From Actinoplanes sichuanensis (GTDB lineage Bacteria > Actinomycetota > Actinomycetes > Mycobacteriales > Micromonosporaceae): 64,000 nucleotides of DNA. The translations under genes and the position numbers were made by a program. Under the pieces are notes generated by a model. The model was not told where the DNA came from. It worked only from the letters and a program-made list of their open reading frames with translations, and did not search any database. This document shows positions 55,870-64,000 of the stretch, one piece after another (positions within the stretch are counted from its first letter, which is position 1; every line of letters begins with the position of its first letter). The DNA is taken from positions 9,451,501 to 9,515,500 of the forward strand of contig NZ_AP028461.1 in assembly GCF_033097365.1 (NCBI RefSeq), in the 5' to 3' direction.

Positions 55870-56261
55870 GTCCGTAGGCGGCGCCTGCAGCCGGTTCAGA
55901 GGGCCTGACGTCGACGTTGGGTGCGCGGAGCTACTTGGGGGTAGAGATGGGTCTGTAGCGTGCTCAACGTCCGGCTCAGGGCTTTCACTGTTTGGCCGTA
56001 CCCCCTCTGTGGTGTTGATTTTCGGGAAGCGAAGCGAGCCGTTGGGTGTGGGTCGCATGTTCGCGGCAAGCTTGTGCCCGGCGTCATGGTGTTCGGGGCG
56101 TTGTTGGAAGACGATGGAACGACATTGAGGTCGCTTCGTCGGACAGACGACCATGGCGACACATGCCCGACACCCGTAGGCTGGCCGGATGTCGATAGTG
56201 TCTCCCGTGCAGGAGCCACGTTCTGCCGGCCAACCCCTTCCTAGCCATCAGGGATGAAGCG
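55870..56261. other. Gap between rsmG and parA
   Basis: About 390 bases. Short frames on both strands have no ribosome binding site and look like noise. No parS, repeat or clear promoter is seen before parA itself. Confidence 0.5.
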
Positions 56262-57356
56262 GTGCATGAGTACGGTGTTTCACGTGAAACCGAGTCGCCT
56301 CTCGACAGGCCGTCGGGAGTGAGCGTGGGCGGGCCGCACGTTGGCGACGTTCCGCAGCCTCGACTCGCTTATGAATACGGCGCGCCCATGCCGAGCCAGG
56401 GCGCTGTTTCGTCGAGCGCTCCTTCTTCAGGGGCGCCGGTTCAGTCGACCGAGCATGTTTCACGTGAAACGCCAGCGGCGGATGAGGACGATCCGCCCCT
56501 TGCTATGGAAGCGTTGCGAGCTGTGCAGATCCTCAACCCGAGCGGCGAGATCATCATGCCGCGCCCAGACCACCCGCGGGTGATTTGCGTCGCCAACCAG
56601 AAGGGCGGCGTCGGGAAGACGACCACGACGGTCAACCTCGCTGTGGCGCTCGCGCTCCACGGCAACCGTGTGCTGGTGGTTGACCTGGACCCGCAGGGCA
56701 ATGCGTCCACCGGCCTGAATGTGCCGCACCACGCCGGCGTGCCGGACGTCTACGACTGCCTCATCGACAACGTGCCGCTGGCCGAGGTCGCGCAGCCGGT
56801 CGAGGGCATTCCGAACCTGTTCTGCGTGCCGGCAACGATCGACCTGGCCGGTGCGGAGATCGAGCTCGTCTCGGTGGTGGCCCGTGAATCACGGCTGGCC
56901 CGAGCGATCGCCGGCCACCCGGAGAAGTTCGACTACGTCTTCATCGACTGCCCGCCGTCGCTGGGGCTGCTGACCGTCAACGCCCTGTGCGCGGCGCAGG
57001 AGGTGCTGATACCGATTCAGTGCGAGTACTACGCGCTGGAAGGTCTCAATCAGCTGATCAACAACATCAACCTGGTGCGTCAGCACCTCAATCCCACCCT
57101 CGATGTCTCTACGATCTTGCTGACGATGTACGACAGGCGTACGCGTCTGGCAGATGCGGTGGAACAGGACGTGCGGAATCACTTCGGTGCAAAGGTGCTG
57201 AACGCGGTGATCCCCCGAAACGTGCGTGTATCGGAGGCTCCCAGCTACGGGCAGTCGGTGATGACCTACGATCCGGGTTCACGAGGAGCCACCAGCTACT
57301 TCGAGGCTGCCCTGGAACTCGCCGTTCGTGGGGTCAATACGGGAGGCACGGCATGA
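56262..57356 (+). CDS. parA: Chromosome partitioning ATPase ParA (Soj)
   Basis: A 364-residue ParA ATPase that pulls ParB-parS complexes. The deviant Walker A is [18 protein letters not shown] (about residue 112), with [12 protein letters not shown] and [16 protein letters not shown]. The first 100 residues are a Pro/Ser-rich extension that includes VSRET twice, because two parS sites lie inside the coding sequence (56277 and 56457). AGGGA lies seven bases before the GTG at 56262. It overlaps parB by four bases. Confidence 0.93.
   Translation: MHEYGVSRETESPLDRPSGVSVGGPHVGDVPQPRLAYEYGAPMPSQGAVSSSAPSSGAPVQSTEHVSRETPAADEDDPPLAMEALRAVQILNPSGEIIMPRPDHPRVICVANQKGGVGKTTTTVNLAVALALHGNRVLVVDLDPQGNASTGLNVPHHAGVPDVYDCLIDNVPLAEVAQPVEGIPNLFCVPATIDLAGAEIELVSVVARESRLARAIAGHPEKFDYVFIDCPPSLGLLTVNALCAAQEVLIPIQCEYYALEGLNQLINNINLVRQHLNPTLDVSTILLTMYDRRTRLADAVEQDVRNHFGAKVLNAVIPRNVRVSEAPSYGQSVMTYDPGSRGATSYFEAALELAVRGVNTGGTA
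56277..56290. other. parS site within parA
   Basis: Perfect GTTTCACGTGAAAC. It codes part of the N-terminal VSRETE of ParA. Confidence 0.95.
56457..56470. other. parS site within parA
   Basis: Perfect GTTTCACGTGAAAC, 180 bases after the previous one. It codes VSRET again, in the same frame. Confidence 0.95.
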
Positions 57357-58447
57357 AGAACCGGCGGGGTGGCCTGGGCCGCGGCCTGGGCGCACTGATC
57401 CCGACGGCGCCCGCCGGTGAAGCGGCGGCTCCGGTCGAGGTGCTGCCGGATCCGGATCCTGTCGCGTCGTCGCCGTCTGTCTCGTCGGCGCCAACCCCCG
57501 GGCCTGCTGCTACCGGGCCGGCCATTTCGGTGCCCGTGCAGCCGGACGCTGCTTCGTCGAACTCGGACGGGGCATCCTCTGAGCCGGACCTTGCGCCGGT
57601 TCCTGGTGCCCGGTTTGCCGAGCTGCCGGTTTCGGTGATCGAGCCGAACGCCAAGCAGCCGCGGCACGTGTTCGACGAAGAGGCCCTTGAGGAGCTCAAG
57701 ACCTCGATTCAGGAGGTCGGATTCCTCCAGCCGATCGTCGTGCGTGAGCTTGGCGACGGCCGCTATGAGTTGGTCATGGGTGAGCGCCGGTGGCGTGCGG
57801 CCCAGGCTGTGGGGCGCGAGACCATCCCGGCGATCGTCCGGGACACTCCCGATGACGCGATGCTCCGGGATGCTCTGCTCGAGAACATCCATCGCGCCAA
57901 TCTGAACCCGCTTGAAGAGGCGGCTGCCTATCAGCAGTTGCTTGAAGAGTTCGGGGCCACGCACGAGGAGTTGGCCCGGCGGATCGGACGTAGCCGGCCG
58001 CAGATCTCCAACACGATCCGGTTGATGAACCTGCCTGCTGCTGTGCAGCGACGGGTTGCCGCCGGGATCCTGTCGGCGGGGCATGCTCGGGCGTTGCTGG
58101 GGCTTGATAACAGTGCGGCTCAGGATGCGCTTGCCGAGCGGATCGTTCGGGAAGGGCTTTCGGTTCGGGCTACCGAGGAGATCGTGCATCTCGCGGCGTC
58201 CGAGGAGCCGACGGCTAAGAAGGCTGCGCCGAGTCGGCGGGCCAAGGTCCACGCGCCGGCCTTGAACGATCTGGCTGAGCGGCTGTCCGATCGGTTCGAC
58301 ACTCGGGTGAAGGTCGACATCGGACGGAACAAGGGAAAGATCACGATAGAGTTCGCGACCGTTGATGACCTTGAGCGGATCGTGGGCATGATCGGGGTTG
58401 AGGAAGAGGGCGCGGTCCGGGACGGCAGCGAGCCGTCGGAGGATTGA
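57353..58447 (+). CDS. parB: Chromosome partitioning protein ParB (Spo0J)
   Basis: A 364-residue CTP-switch DNA clamp. It starts [16 protein letters not shown], then a Pro/Ser linker. The ParB nuclease-like CTP domain has [62 protein letters not shown] (the GERRWRA box). The helix-turn-helix for parS follows ([24 protein letters not shown]), then a C-terminal dimer domain. GGGAGG stands before the ATG at 57353. Confidence 0.96.
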   Translation: MKNRRGGLGRGLGALIPTAPAGEAAAPVEVLPDPDPVASSPSVSSAPTPGPAATGPAISVPVQPDAASSNSDGASSEPDLAPVPGARFAELPVSVIEPNAKQPRHVFDEEALEELKTSIQEVGFLQPIVVRELGDGRYELVMGERRWRAAQAVGRETIPAIVRDTPDDAMLRDALLENIHRANLNPLEEAAAYQQLLEEFGATHEELARRIGRSRPQISNTIRLMNLPAAVQRRVAAGILSAGHARALLGLDNSAAQDALAERIVREGLSVRATEEIVHLAASEEPTAKKAAPSRRAKVHAPALNDLAERLSDRFDTRVKVDIGRNKGKITIEFATVDDLERIVGMIGVEEEGAVRDGSEPSED

Positions 58448-58470
58448 GCTTCTTGTAGAGCTTGATGTGG

Positions 58471-58500
58471 GGCGCGTGAGGGATCACGCGCCTCTTTTTG
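58471..58500 (+). terminator. Terminator of parAB
   Basis: GGCGCGTGA (58471-58479) and TCACGCGCC (58484-58492) form a perfect 9-bp stem with loop GGGA. TCTTTTTG follows. It is 23 bases after the parB stop. Confidence 0.95.
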
Positions 58501-60069
58501 TGCTTCTCTTGGGGCTCGGGGACAACGGGATGTAGTTCGCGTTTTGAAGTGGCGGTTTGGCGCCGGGGGCCGATCGCGAAATCTCAGGAGAATCGTTCTG
58601 ACAGAACCGGGTTGACCGTGTTCTGGGGACCGTGATCGGTTGGGCGCTTGCCTCGCGGTGACGAAAACGAATCGTTCTTGCGTTTGGATCTTCGGCTTGC
58701 TGTGTCTGAGTGCGGTTGGTCTTCGGAGTTTTCGGTCGTGCCCGACCCCCCGCGGTGGTGTTGCCCGCGACCCGTGTTCCTGTATGTGTCCGCTGGTTTG
58801 CCGGGTGGTCCTTGGCGGTGGCGCCGCGGTGCGTTACTTCGCGTGAAGTCTTCCTGTATCGGCTTCCACTCCACACTCCGTACCCCTTCCTCTTGTCTTC
58901 GTCTTCCTCTCGCGACGATCTCGCTTGCTCGGGTGTTGAATTCGATCTTGAGGCAGTGGCGCGTCTCTCGGAGAGTGGCAGGCTGGCCAGTGGATCGGTG
59001 TATAGAAGCGGTGCAATCGCGGTCAGCATGTGCCGCACTTTCGGTGAGCGCGCCTCGTTCCTGGGCCTGTCTAGGCTCGATCTGAGCCATGCCCTCGGCC
59101 TTGCGCGCCTTTTGCGATCTGGTGATGCTAGTTCGGCGCTCGATAAGGCCGTCCGCGCTTCTGGAGGCGTGGCGGACTTTCACCCGTCGCTTGGCCCCCT
59201 CTAGCGCCTGTCACAGATCATCTCGTGGCCGGTTGCGCGTCAGCGTTCCTCTGAACTTTGCCGCCGCAGACATGTCGCTGAAAGCACCGCACGACCGAGC
59301 TTGCCGGACTTTGGCCTAGGTGAATGTGGCCAACGACGGCTCGGCCAGGGGCACCTCGCCCACAGGTTCGCAGATGCGTTGGTCTCACTGTGCGGTGCCG
59401 CTTTGTCTGATGCTCGTAACTAGTTGTCTGTCTGTCTGGGGGCTCGCCACCCAGATTGGCTCCGGCCTAGCCGGCGTGTCTGTCTCTTGGTCTCTCTGCC
59501 TGCCTGTTGCCCGTTACTGGCCGCCTATTCTCTGGACGTTGACTTGCCACTTCGGCTGTTTGGCTGCTCGCGCCTGCCGATGATCGAATTCGCTGCATGG
59601 GCGGCCAGCCGATTTGGTCTCGGCTAGCACACGGCACCTTCAGCCTCCACGTCACTGTTTCACTCCTGTGATCATCGCCGGGGTGGTGCGCGAGATCTTC
59701 GCGGAGGCCTGCGACGGTCCGAGGGCGTGGAGGCGGCCACCAAGATGGGTTAAGGCTGCCCGGCGTTAGGGCTGAGGCCGGCCTTAATGATGCTCGGCCT
59801 GGGTACCAACCGAGGTCCGTTCTGTTGTGTGGCGCTGCTTCGTGTACGGGTTGAGCTCTGTGAGGTACGCGCGGTTGGCTCTGTTTTTGGTGGGAGGTCT
59901 TCCGTGGGTCGCAGTTGACTTTGGCGGGTGCGCCGAAGCAGAGATCCGGTGCGCGTGGATAGGCTCCTCCGGCCGCGCCTTGACTCCCCCTCAAGGCGAC
60001 GTGGCGAGGTTTCGGATGACGCTATGAGGGCCGGTCGGCCCTGGAATCCGCGTCGGCTTTTGGGGAGTG

Positions 60070-60083
60070 GTTTCACGTGAAAC
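60070..60083. other. parS site
   Basis: Perfect GTTTCACGTGAAAC, 147 bases left of the 5-bp array. Confidence 0.95.
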
Positions 60084-60230
60084 GACGATGCGGGGAACCT
60101 CCGCCGGGGCGCGGAGCCGGTCTTCGGTCGTCCGGCCCGCTTACTGGGATGACGTTGAGGGCGGCGGAGGCCGTCTGGAGTGCGCATCGGAGCTTGCCTG
60201 AGACCGGTACGAGCATCATCATCATCGTCA

Positions 60231-60504
60231 GCCGAGCCGAGCCGAGCCGAGCCGAGCCGAGCCGAGCCGAGCCGAGCCGAGCCGAGCCGAGCCGAGCCGA
60301 GCCGAGCCGAGCCGAGCCGAGCCGAGCCGAGCCGAGCCGAGCCGAGCCGAGCCGAGCCGAGCCGAGCCGAGCCGAGCCGAGCCGAGCCGAGCCGAGCCGA
60401 GCCGAGCCGAGCCGAGCCGAGCCGAGCCGAGCCGAGCCGAGCCGAGCCGAGCCGAGCCGAGCCGAGCCGAGCCGAGCCGAGCCGAGCCGAGCCGAGCCGA
60501 GCCG
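60231..60504. repeat. GCCGA pentamer tandem array, 54 copies
   Basis: 54 perfect copies of GCCGA (60231-60500) plus GCCG, with no sequence change inside. A short (ATC)4 run lies just before. The long Ser/Arg/Ala/Glu/Pro and Gly/Ser/Ala/Arg/Leu repeat frames across it are artefacts. Confidence 0.98.
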
Positions 60505-61040
60505 GAAGTCTTGCCGGCGGCGGGCCTTGGAAGATGACCGGTAGGGGCGCTACGAGCGGGAGGCTTGTGTATCCAACCGGACGAGATCTGGGACTGGTGC
60601 CAGCGACATACCTGGCCTGGATGGCGTACCGCCGTCTCGGACTGGCTTTCTGGCCTGGTTCAGTGAGGCGCCGATGCCGACTTTGGGGCACCTCTAGGAA
60701 GGGCTTCATTTCGATCGCCTATGGGGAGTGCGGTCTCATCGCCGGTCTGCGCCCTGTCTTCGGCCTTATCTGGGACCGCCAAATCAAGGCATCGGAACGA
60801 TGGAAGTTGCCGTGGTCTTGGTCGCGGAAGCGGGAAACGACCTCAAGCCAGCGGGTATGGACATGGCAAGCCATGGCGTTTTCGTTCGCAGAGTCGGGCT
60901 TTCGCGATAGAGCACCGCGAGCGGAATGTGCCATGAGGCCGGTCGGTGCGTACCGGATATAGGCGCCACGAGATGCTCAAGTGGAGCGTGCGACTTCTAT
61001 CGTCTGGGCGGAAATAGACAGAGTTCGCGCAACACGGCCG

Positions 61041-61054
61041 GTTTCACGTGAAAC
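61041..61054. other. parS site
   Basis: Perfect GTTTCACGTGAAAC between the 5-bp and 7-bp arrays. Confidence 0.95.
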
Positions 61055-61889
61055 ATCGCCAGCTACTTGCTGGAGTGAACCGTCCTCTTGCATGATGACT
61101 GCGGCCCGTGTCAGCAACTGGCTGTTCAGTCACGCCGACGAGGTATGCCCTGCCTCGTGCTTGCTGGAATGAATTTTTCGAGCCACTGGCCATCTACTTC
61201 GACCGCAGTACCTCCGGGCAGTCGGATGTGGGTTGTACGCACCTGGCGGCGAGGCGCTACCTCAGGTAGGGGGTCTGTCCGTGAGAGCACTGCTTGGCAG
61301 TGGATGCTAGGCCGGGGAGATGGCATGCGATGGCTGCCGATGTGTGTTCGTGTTCCCAACCTCTTAGTGCCGGCGGGAGCCAGCGACGTCACACCCGGTC
61401 GCTGATTTCCTTTACGTGGAGCGGGCCAGTGATGAGGTGCCTCAGCGGTTCTGGGTACGCCGGGCTGGTGCCTTCCAATCACGCCTTCCAGTTGGCTAGC
61501 TGACTTAATGCCTCAGCTCCGCGAAGACCAACCCCTGCAGTCGGATGCCGGTTTTTCCTGAGGTTGACCGATCGGTTGGAGAGGTGTGGCTGTCAGCGAT
61601 TGAAGATCCCTATCCCGACACGGCTTGTGGAAGCCGGGAAGCCACAAATCTTTGGATGGGAACCGGGTTTGTCGTGCCGGTCGTCCCGGTCGTGCCGGCT
61701 GAAACAAGCCGTCCGTCGAAGCTGGGCCGCCTGGGCGACGGTAAGCCGCTTCCTCGGTGTTGGCCAGCAGTAAGTGGAGTCTGATCACAAAGCCGAGCAA
61801 CTCCCGCGCTGTCGCCGAGGGCCGATCTCGTGGCCCATCTCGGCTAGGTGTGCAGTGAGGGGGTCGGTGCGGAAACTATTATCCGCCCC

Positions 61890-61903
61890 GTTTCACGTGA
61901 AAC
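61890..61903. other. parS site, left flank of the 7-bp array
   Basis: Perfect GTTTCACGTGAAAC, 17 bases before the 7-bp array starts. Confidence 0.95.
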
Positions 61904-61920
61904 AGCCGTGTGGGAGATTT

Positions 61921-62200
61921 GCCCGGTGCCCGGTGCCCGGTGCCCGGTGCCCGGTGCCCGGTGCCCGGTGCCCGGTGCCCGGTGCCCGGTGCCCGGTGCC
62001 CGGTGCCCGGTGCCCGGTGCCCGGTGCCCGGTGCCCGGTGCCCGGTGCCCGGTGCCCGGTGCCCGGTGCCCGGTGCCCGGTGCCCGGTGCCCGGTGCCCG
62101 GTGCCCGGTGCCCGGTGCCCGGTGCCCGGTGCCCGGTGCCCGGTGCCCGGTGCCCGGTGCCCGGTGCCCGGTGCCCGGTGCCCGGTGCCCGGTGCCCGGT
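61921..62200. repeat. GCCCGGT heptamer tandem array, 40 copies
   Basis: 40 perfect copies of GCCCGGT, 280 bases, with no change inside. A parS site lies 17 bases to the left and another directly abuts the last unit on the right. Confidence 0.98.
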
Positions 62201-62214
62201 GTTTCACGTGAAAC
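62201..62214. other. parS site, right flank of the 7-bp array
   Basis: Perfect GTTTCACGTGAAAC starting at the base after the last heptamer. Confidence 0.95.
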
Positions 62215-62579
62215 GCCGGATGGGCGGCCAGACTTCTGATTGGAGCGATCGAATTTCTCGCTCGATGCTTCGAACGTGTTGATGCGTTTAGCCGACACCC
62301 TTTGGGCGAAGTCTCGGGTGGGCCCGGTGGACAGTGTTCAGTGGGCGCCCATGGACTTGCTTGGATCAGAAAGGCGATCAGAGGAAGTCGGGGCAGCGTT
62401 GGTGAACCCAGAGTAGGGCTTGACCGGCTGCGCCTGGACCGAAGTCTTCGGGCTGCTGGGCTCTCACCGGACTAAGAGCGGGTGGCTAGCTTCGGGGGCG
62501 CTTGGGGGCGGGATTGCTCTGGGTGTCGTCGTGACGTTGAGGGTCGAGCTGGCCGGGATCGGTCAATGACTTAGTCGAC

Positions 62580-62690
62580 GAGTCAGGAAACGAGGCAGTC
62601 GCATCGAATTCGGCGGTCGTTCGCCTGCGAGTTAGGAAACGAGGTAGCCGCATGGAACCGGGCGGCCGTTCGTCTGCGAGTTAGCCGGCC
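62580..62690. repeat. 49-bp direct repeat, two copies and a partial
   Basis: Two diverged copies start at 62580 and 62629 (GAGT(C/T)AGGAAACGAGG... TTCG(C/T)CTGC), and a third begins at 62678 with GAGTTAG only. Confidence 0.75.
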
Positions 62691-64000
62691 CTGATGGTCG
62701 AAGATTGCCACCGCGCCGCACTTTGTCTGAGCGGAGGTGGTGGCGAGCCGAGGCCTGCAGGTCGGATGACTGGATGGCGGCTGCGAATTGATTAACGGCT
62801 TAGAGGGAGCGGTTGTCGGCTGGCTGCTTGCGGGCGAGTGGCGGAAACCGCAAGGACGTTCTTAAGTCAGACGACGAGTCGGATGCATGGGGCTGCGGTG
62901 GGGGCGGTGGTTCTCGATCCTGGATCAGACTGCTGGCGGCACTCTCGTGTAACGCTGGTATACGGCCAGCGGTCATCGCGTTCGCCTTCTGCGGGTATGA
63001 AGCGGAGCGGTGTGACCGGTGTGGAACTGGATCTCCGCTTCAATGGCTCCGAGGTGAGAGTGTGGCCTTCGACCTCGAGTCTGATCAGAGGATCCGATGG
63101 ATCCTGGTCAGAGACCCGCAAACTGCGAACGGTCAGCTACATAAGCCCTGTCTTTGATCGACGCTGCAACGGGTTGAATCGCGAGGTTCTTGCTTTGGCG
63201 GGCTGCTGCGGAAGCGACGACTGGATGGAGACCGGTTAGTAGCCGGAGTTCTGGGGCTCTGCGGCTGGCACAAAAAGTAGCGAACGGCTGGCGAGTGATC
63301 CGGTCCGTGACCAACAGAGCTCCACTCAACGGGCCGGTGTTGGACCCCTCGGGTCGAGGGTCTGGTGAATGGCGAATCTGATCTGAGGTCGATTCGATGG
63401 TTGGCCGGGCGCGTAGAGGACTACCGGATGAGGGCGTCGGGGTCTGCGATGGAAGCTCCTTGAACGTGGTCCCCAGCGGCCGGGATCTGGTGCTGGCACC
63501 AACGAGGTGATCTAGGTAGGCCGTATCTGGCAGTGCGACATCGGGGTTTCTGCGCCAGCCTTCTTGGGCGGGTGTCCCTGAGCCGGTCGTTGCCGAGTAT
63601 CCGGAAGGGCACGGGTTTGCGCATCTTGGAGACCAAGGTGGACCGCGGAGACGTGGCAACAGAGGTGGCGCCTTGCTGAAAACGGTGCGGGAAGGCACGC
63701 GATCTCGCCGGCTTCGGAGAGTCCGTAGAACGGTGTCCTCTGACATGGCATCGGGGTGATCGATGGGGTAGCGGGAGGCGTCCGCATCGCCGACGCGGGC
63801 TTTACGTGTTCCTAGAGACGTCATGAAGGCACTGGGATGCGTCTTGGGAAAGGTTGCTGTGCCTGACTGGTGATCGAACCGCGTATGGCACTGGTGTCGA
63901 TCAACAGTGCTCATTTGAGCCTGAAGCGATGCTCGATCTGGGTGATCCGAGGGTTGGCGTAGTGGAGGCTCAGACGGGATAGGGCTCTGCCGCACGACTG

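Larger units (their letters stand above)
58501..64000. other. Long gene-poor region rich in parS and simple repeats
   Basis: About 5.5 kb to the window end. Frames of 100-300 codons occur on both strands but none has a ribosome binding site, known motif or the high third-position GC seen in the genes to the left. Four parS sites, a 5-bp and a 7-bp tandem array and a 49-bp direct repeat are its only clear contents. A distant pseudogene cannot be excluded. Confidence 0.6.

Noticed and set aside
58833..58850. TTACTTCGCGTGAAGT as an eighth parS
   Set aside because: Five of 14 positions differ from the palindrome of the other sites.
58484..59204. Frames of 150-200 codons after parB on both strands
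   Set aside because: No ribosome binding site, no domain, and composition unlike the neighbouring genes.
60180..60962. 260-codon frame with Ala-Glu-Pro-Ser-Arg repeats
   Set aside because: All frames through the pentamer array are open because the unit has no stop in any phase. No ribosome binding site or domain supports it.
61774..62298. Repeat-coded frames across the heptamer array
   Set aside because: Seven-base units give the same peptide in all frames. The frames end at the flanking parS sites and have no support.
63108..63995. 295-codon minus-strand frame near the window end
   Set aside because: Low third-position GC, many Thr/Ser/Pro/Arg and no motif. It may be decayed DNA, but nothing can be identified.

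Overview
The window is GC-rich actinobacterial DNA, most probably from the Micromonosporaceae and close to Actinoplanes. The evidence is protein character (GyrB, DnaA and FhaA sequences, WhiJ/DUF397 pairs, many GTG starts) and gene order; no species can be named from sequence alone. It covers the chromosomal replication origin. oriC lies at about 48.2-48.8 kb between dnaN and dnaA. To its left, all on the minus strand, run dnaN, gnd, recF, dciA-like, a TIMP-like membrane protein and gyrB-gyrA-DUF3566, with tRNA-Ile, a 42-residue DLW-39 protein and tRNA-Ala. To its right are dnaA, then rpmH-rnpA-yidD-yidC-jag-rsmG and parA-parB.

The left part (0-28 kb) is mixed. It holds fhaA and the start of fhaB, tRNA-Leu, a WecG/TagA glycosyltransferase, a WhiJ/DUF397 regulator pair, PASTA and other membrane proteins, a glutamate-cysteine ligase-like enzyme, and a divergent yceI/marR pair. 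A probable leucine or branched acyl-CoA catabolic set follows (acyl-CoA dehydrogenase, carboxyltransferase, HMG-CoA lyase, biotin carboxylase, TetR). A secreted cysteine-paired chaplin-like repeat protein sits inside that set. Next come an Hsp90-like protein overlapping a large TPR protein, and a five-gene ECF sigma/anti-sigma/ABC transporter operon joined by four ATGA overlaps.

The 28-37 kb part has sseA, proS, a CBS protein, an intact IS5-family element inserted in the CBS gene's stop codon, sufE, a DsbA-family protein, a YbaK-type deacylase, a Nudix protein and a lipoprotein.

The most unusual part is the last 5.5 kb, after the parAB terminator. I can support no gene there. It holds four parS sites (perfect 14-bp palindromes), a 54-copy 5-bp repeat and a 40-copy 7-bp repeat that lies between two parS sites. 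Two more parS sites lie inside the parA coding sequence, and a seventh lies at 32.9 kb next to a 35-bp tandem array. Tandem arrays with other unit lengths (36, 19, 17 and 5 bp) sit in several other intergenic gaps. Together ParA, ParB, the seven parS sites, DnaA and oriC make up the origin-segregation region. The role of the repeats is unknown.
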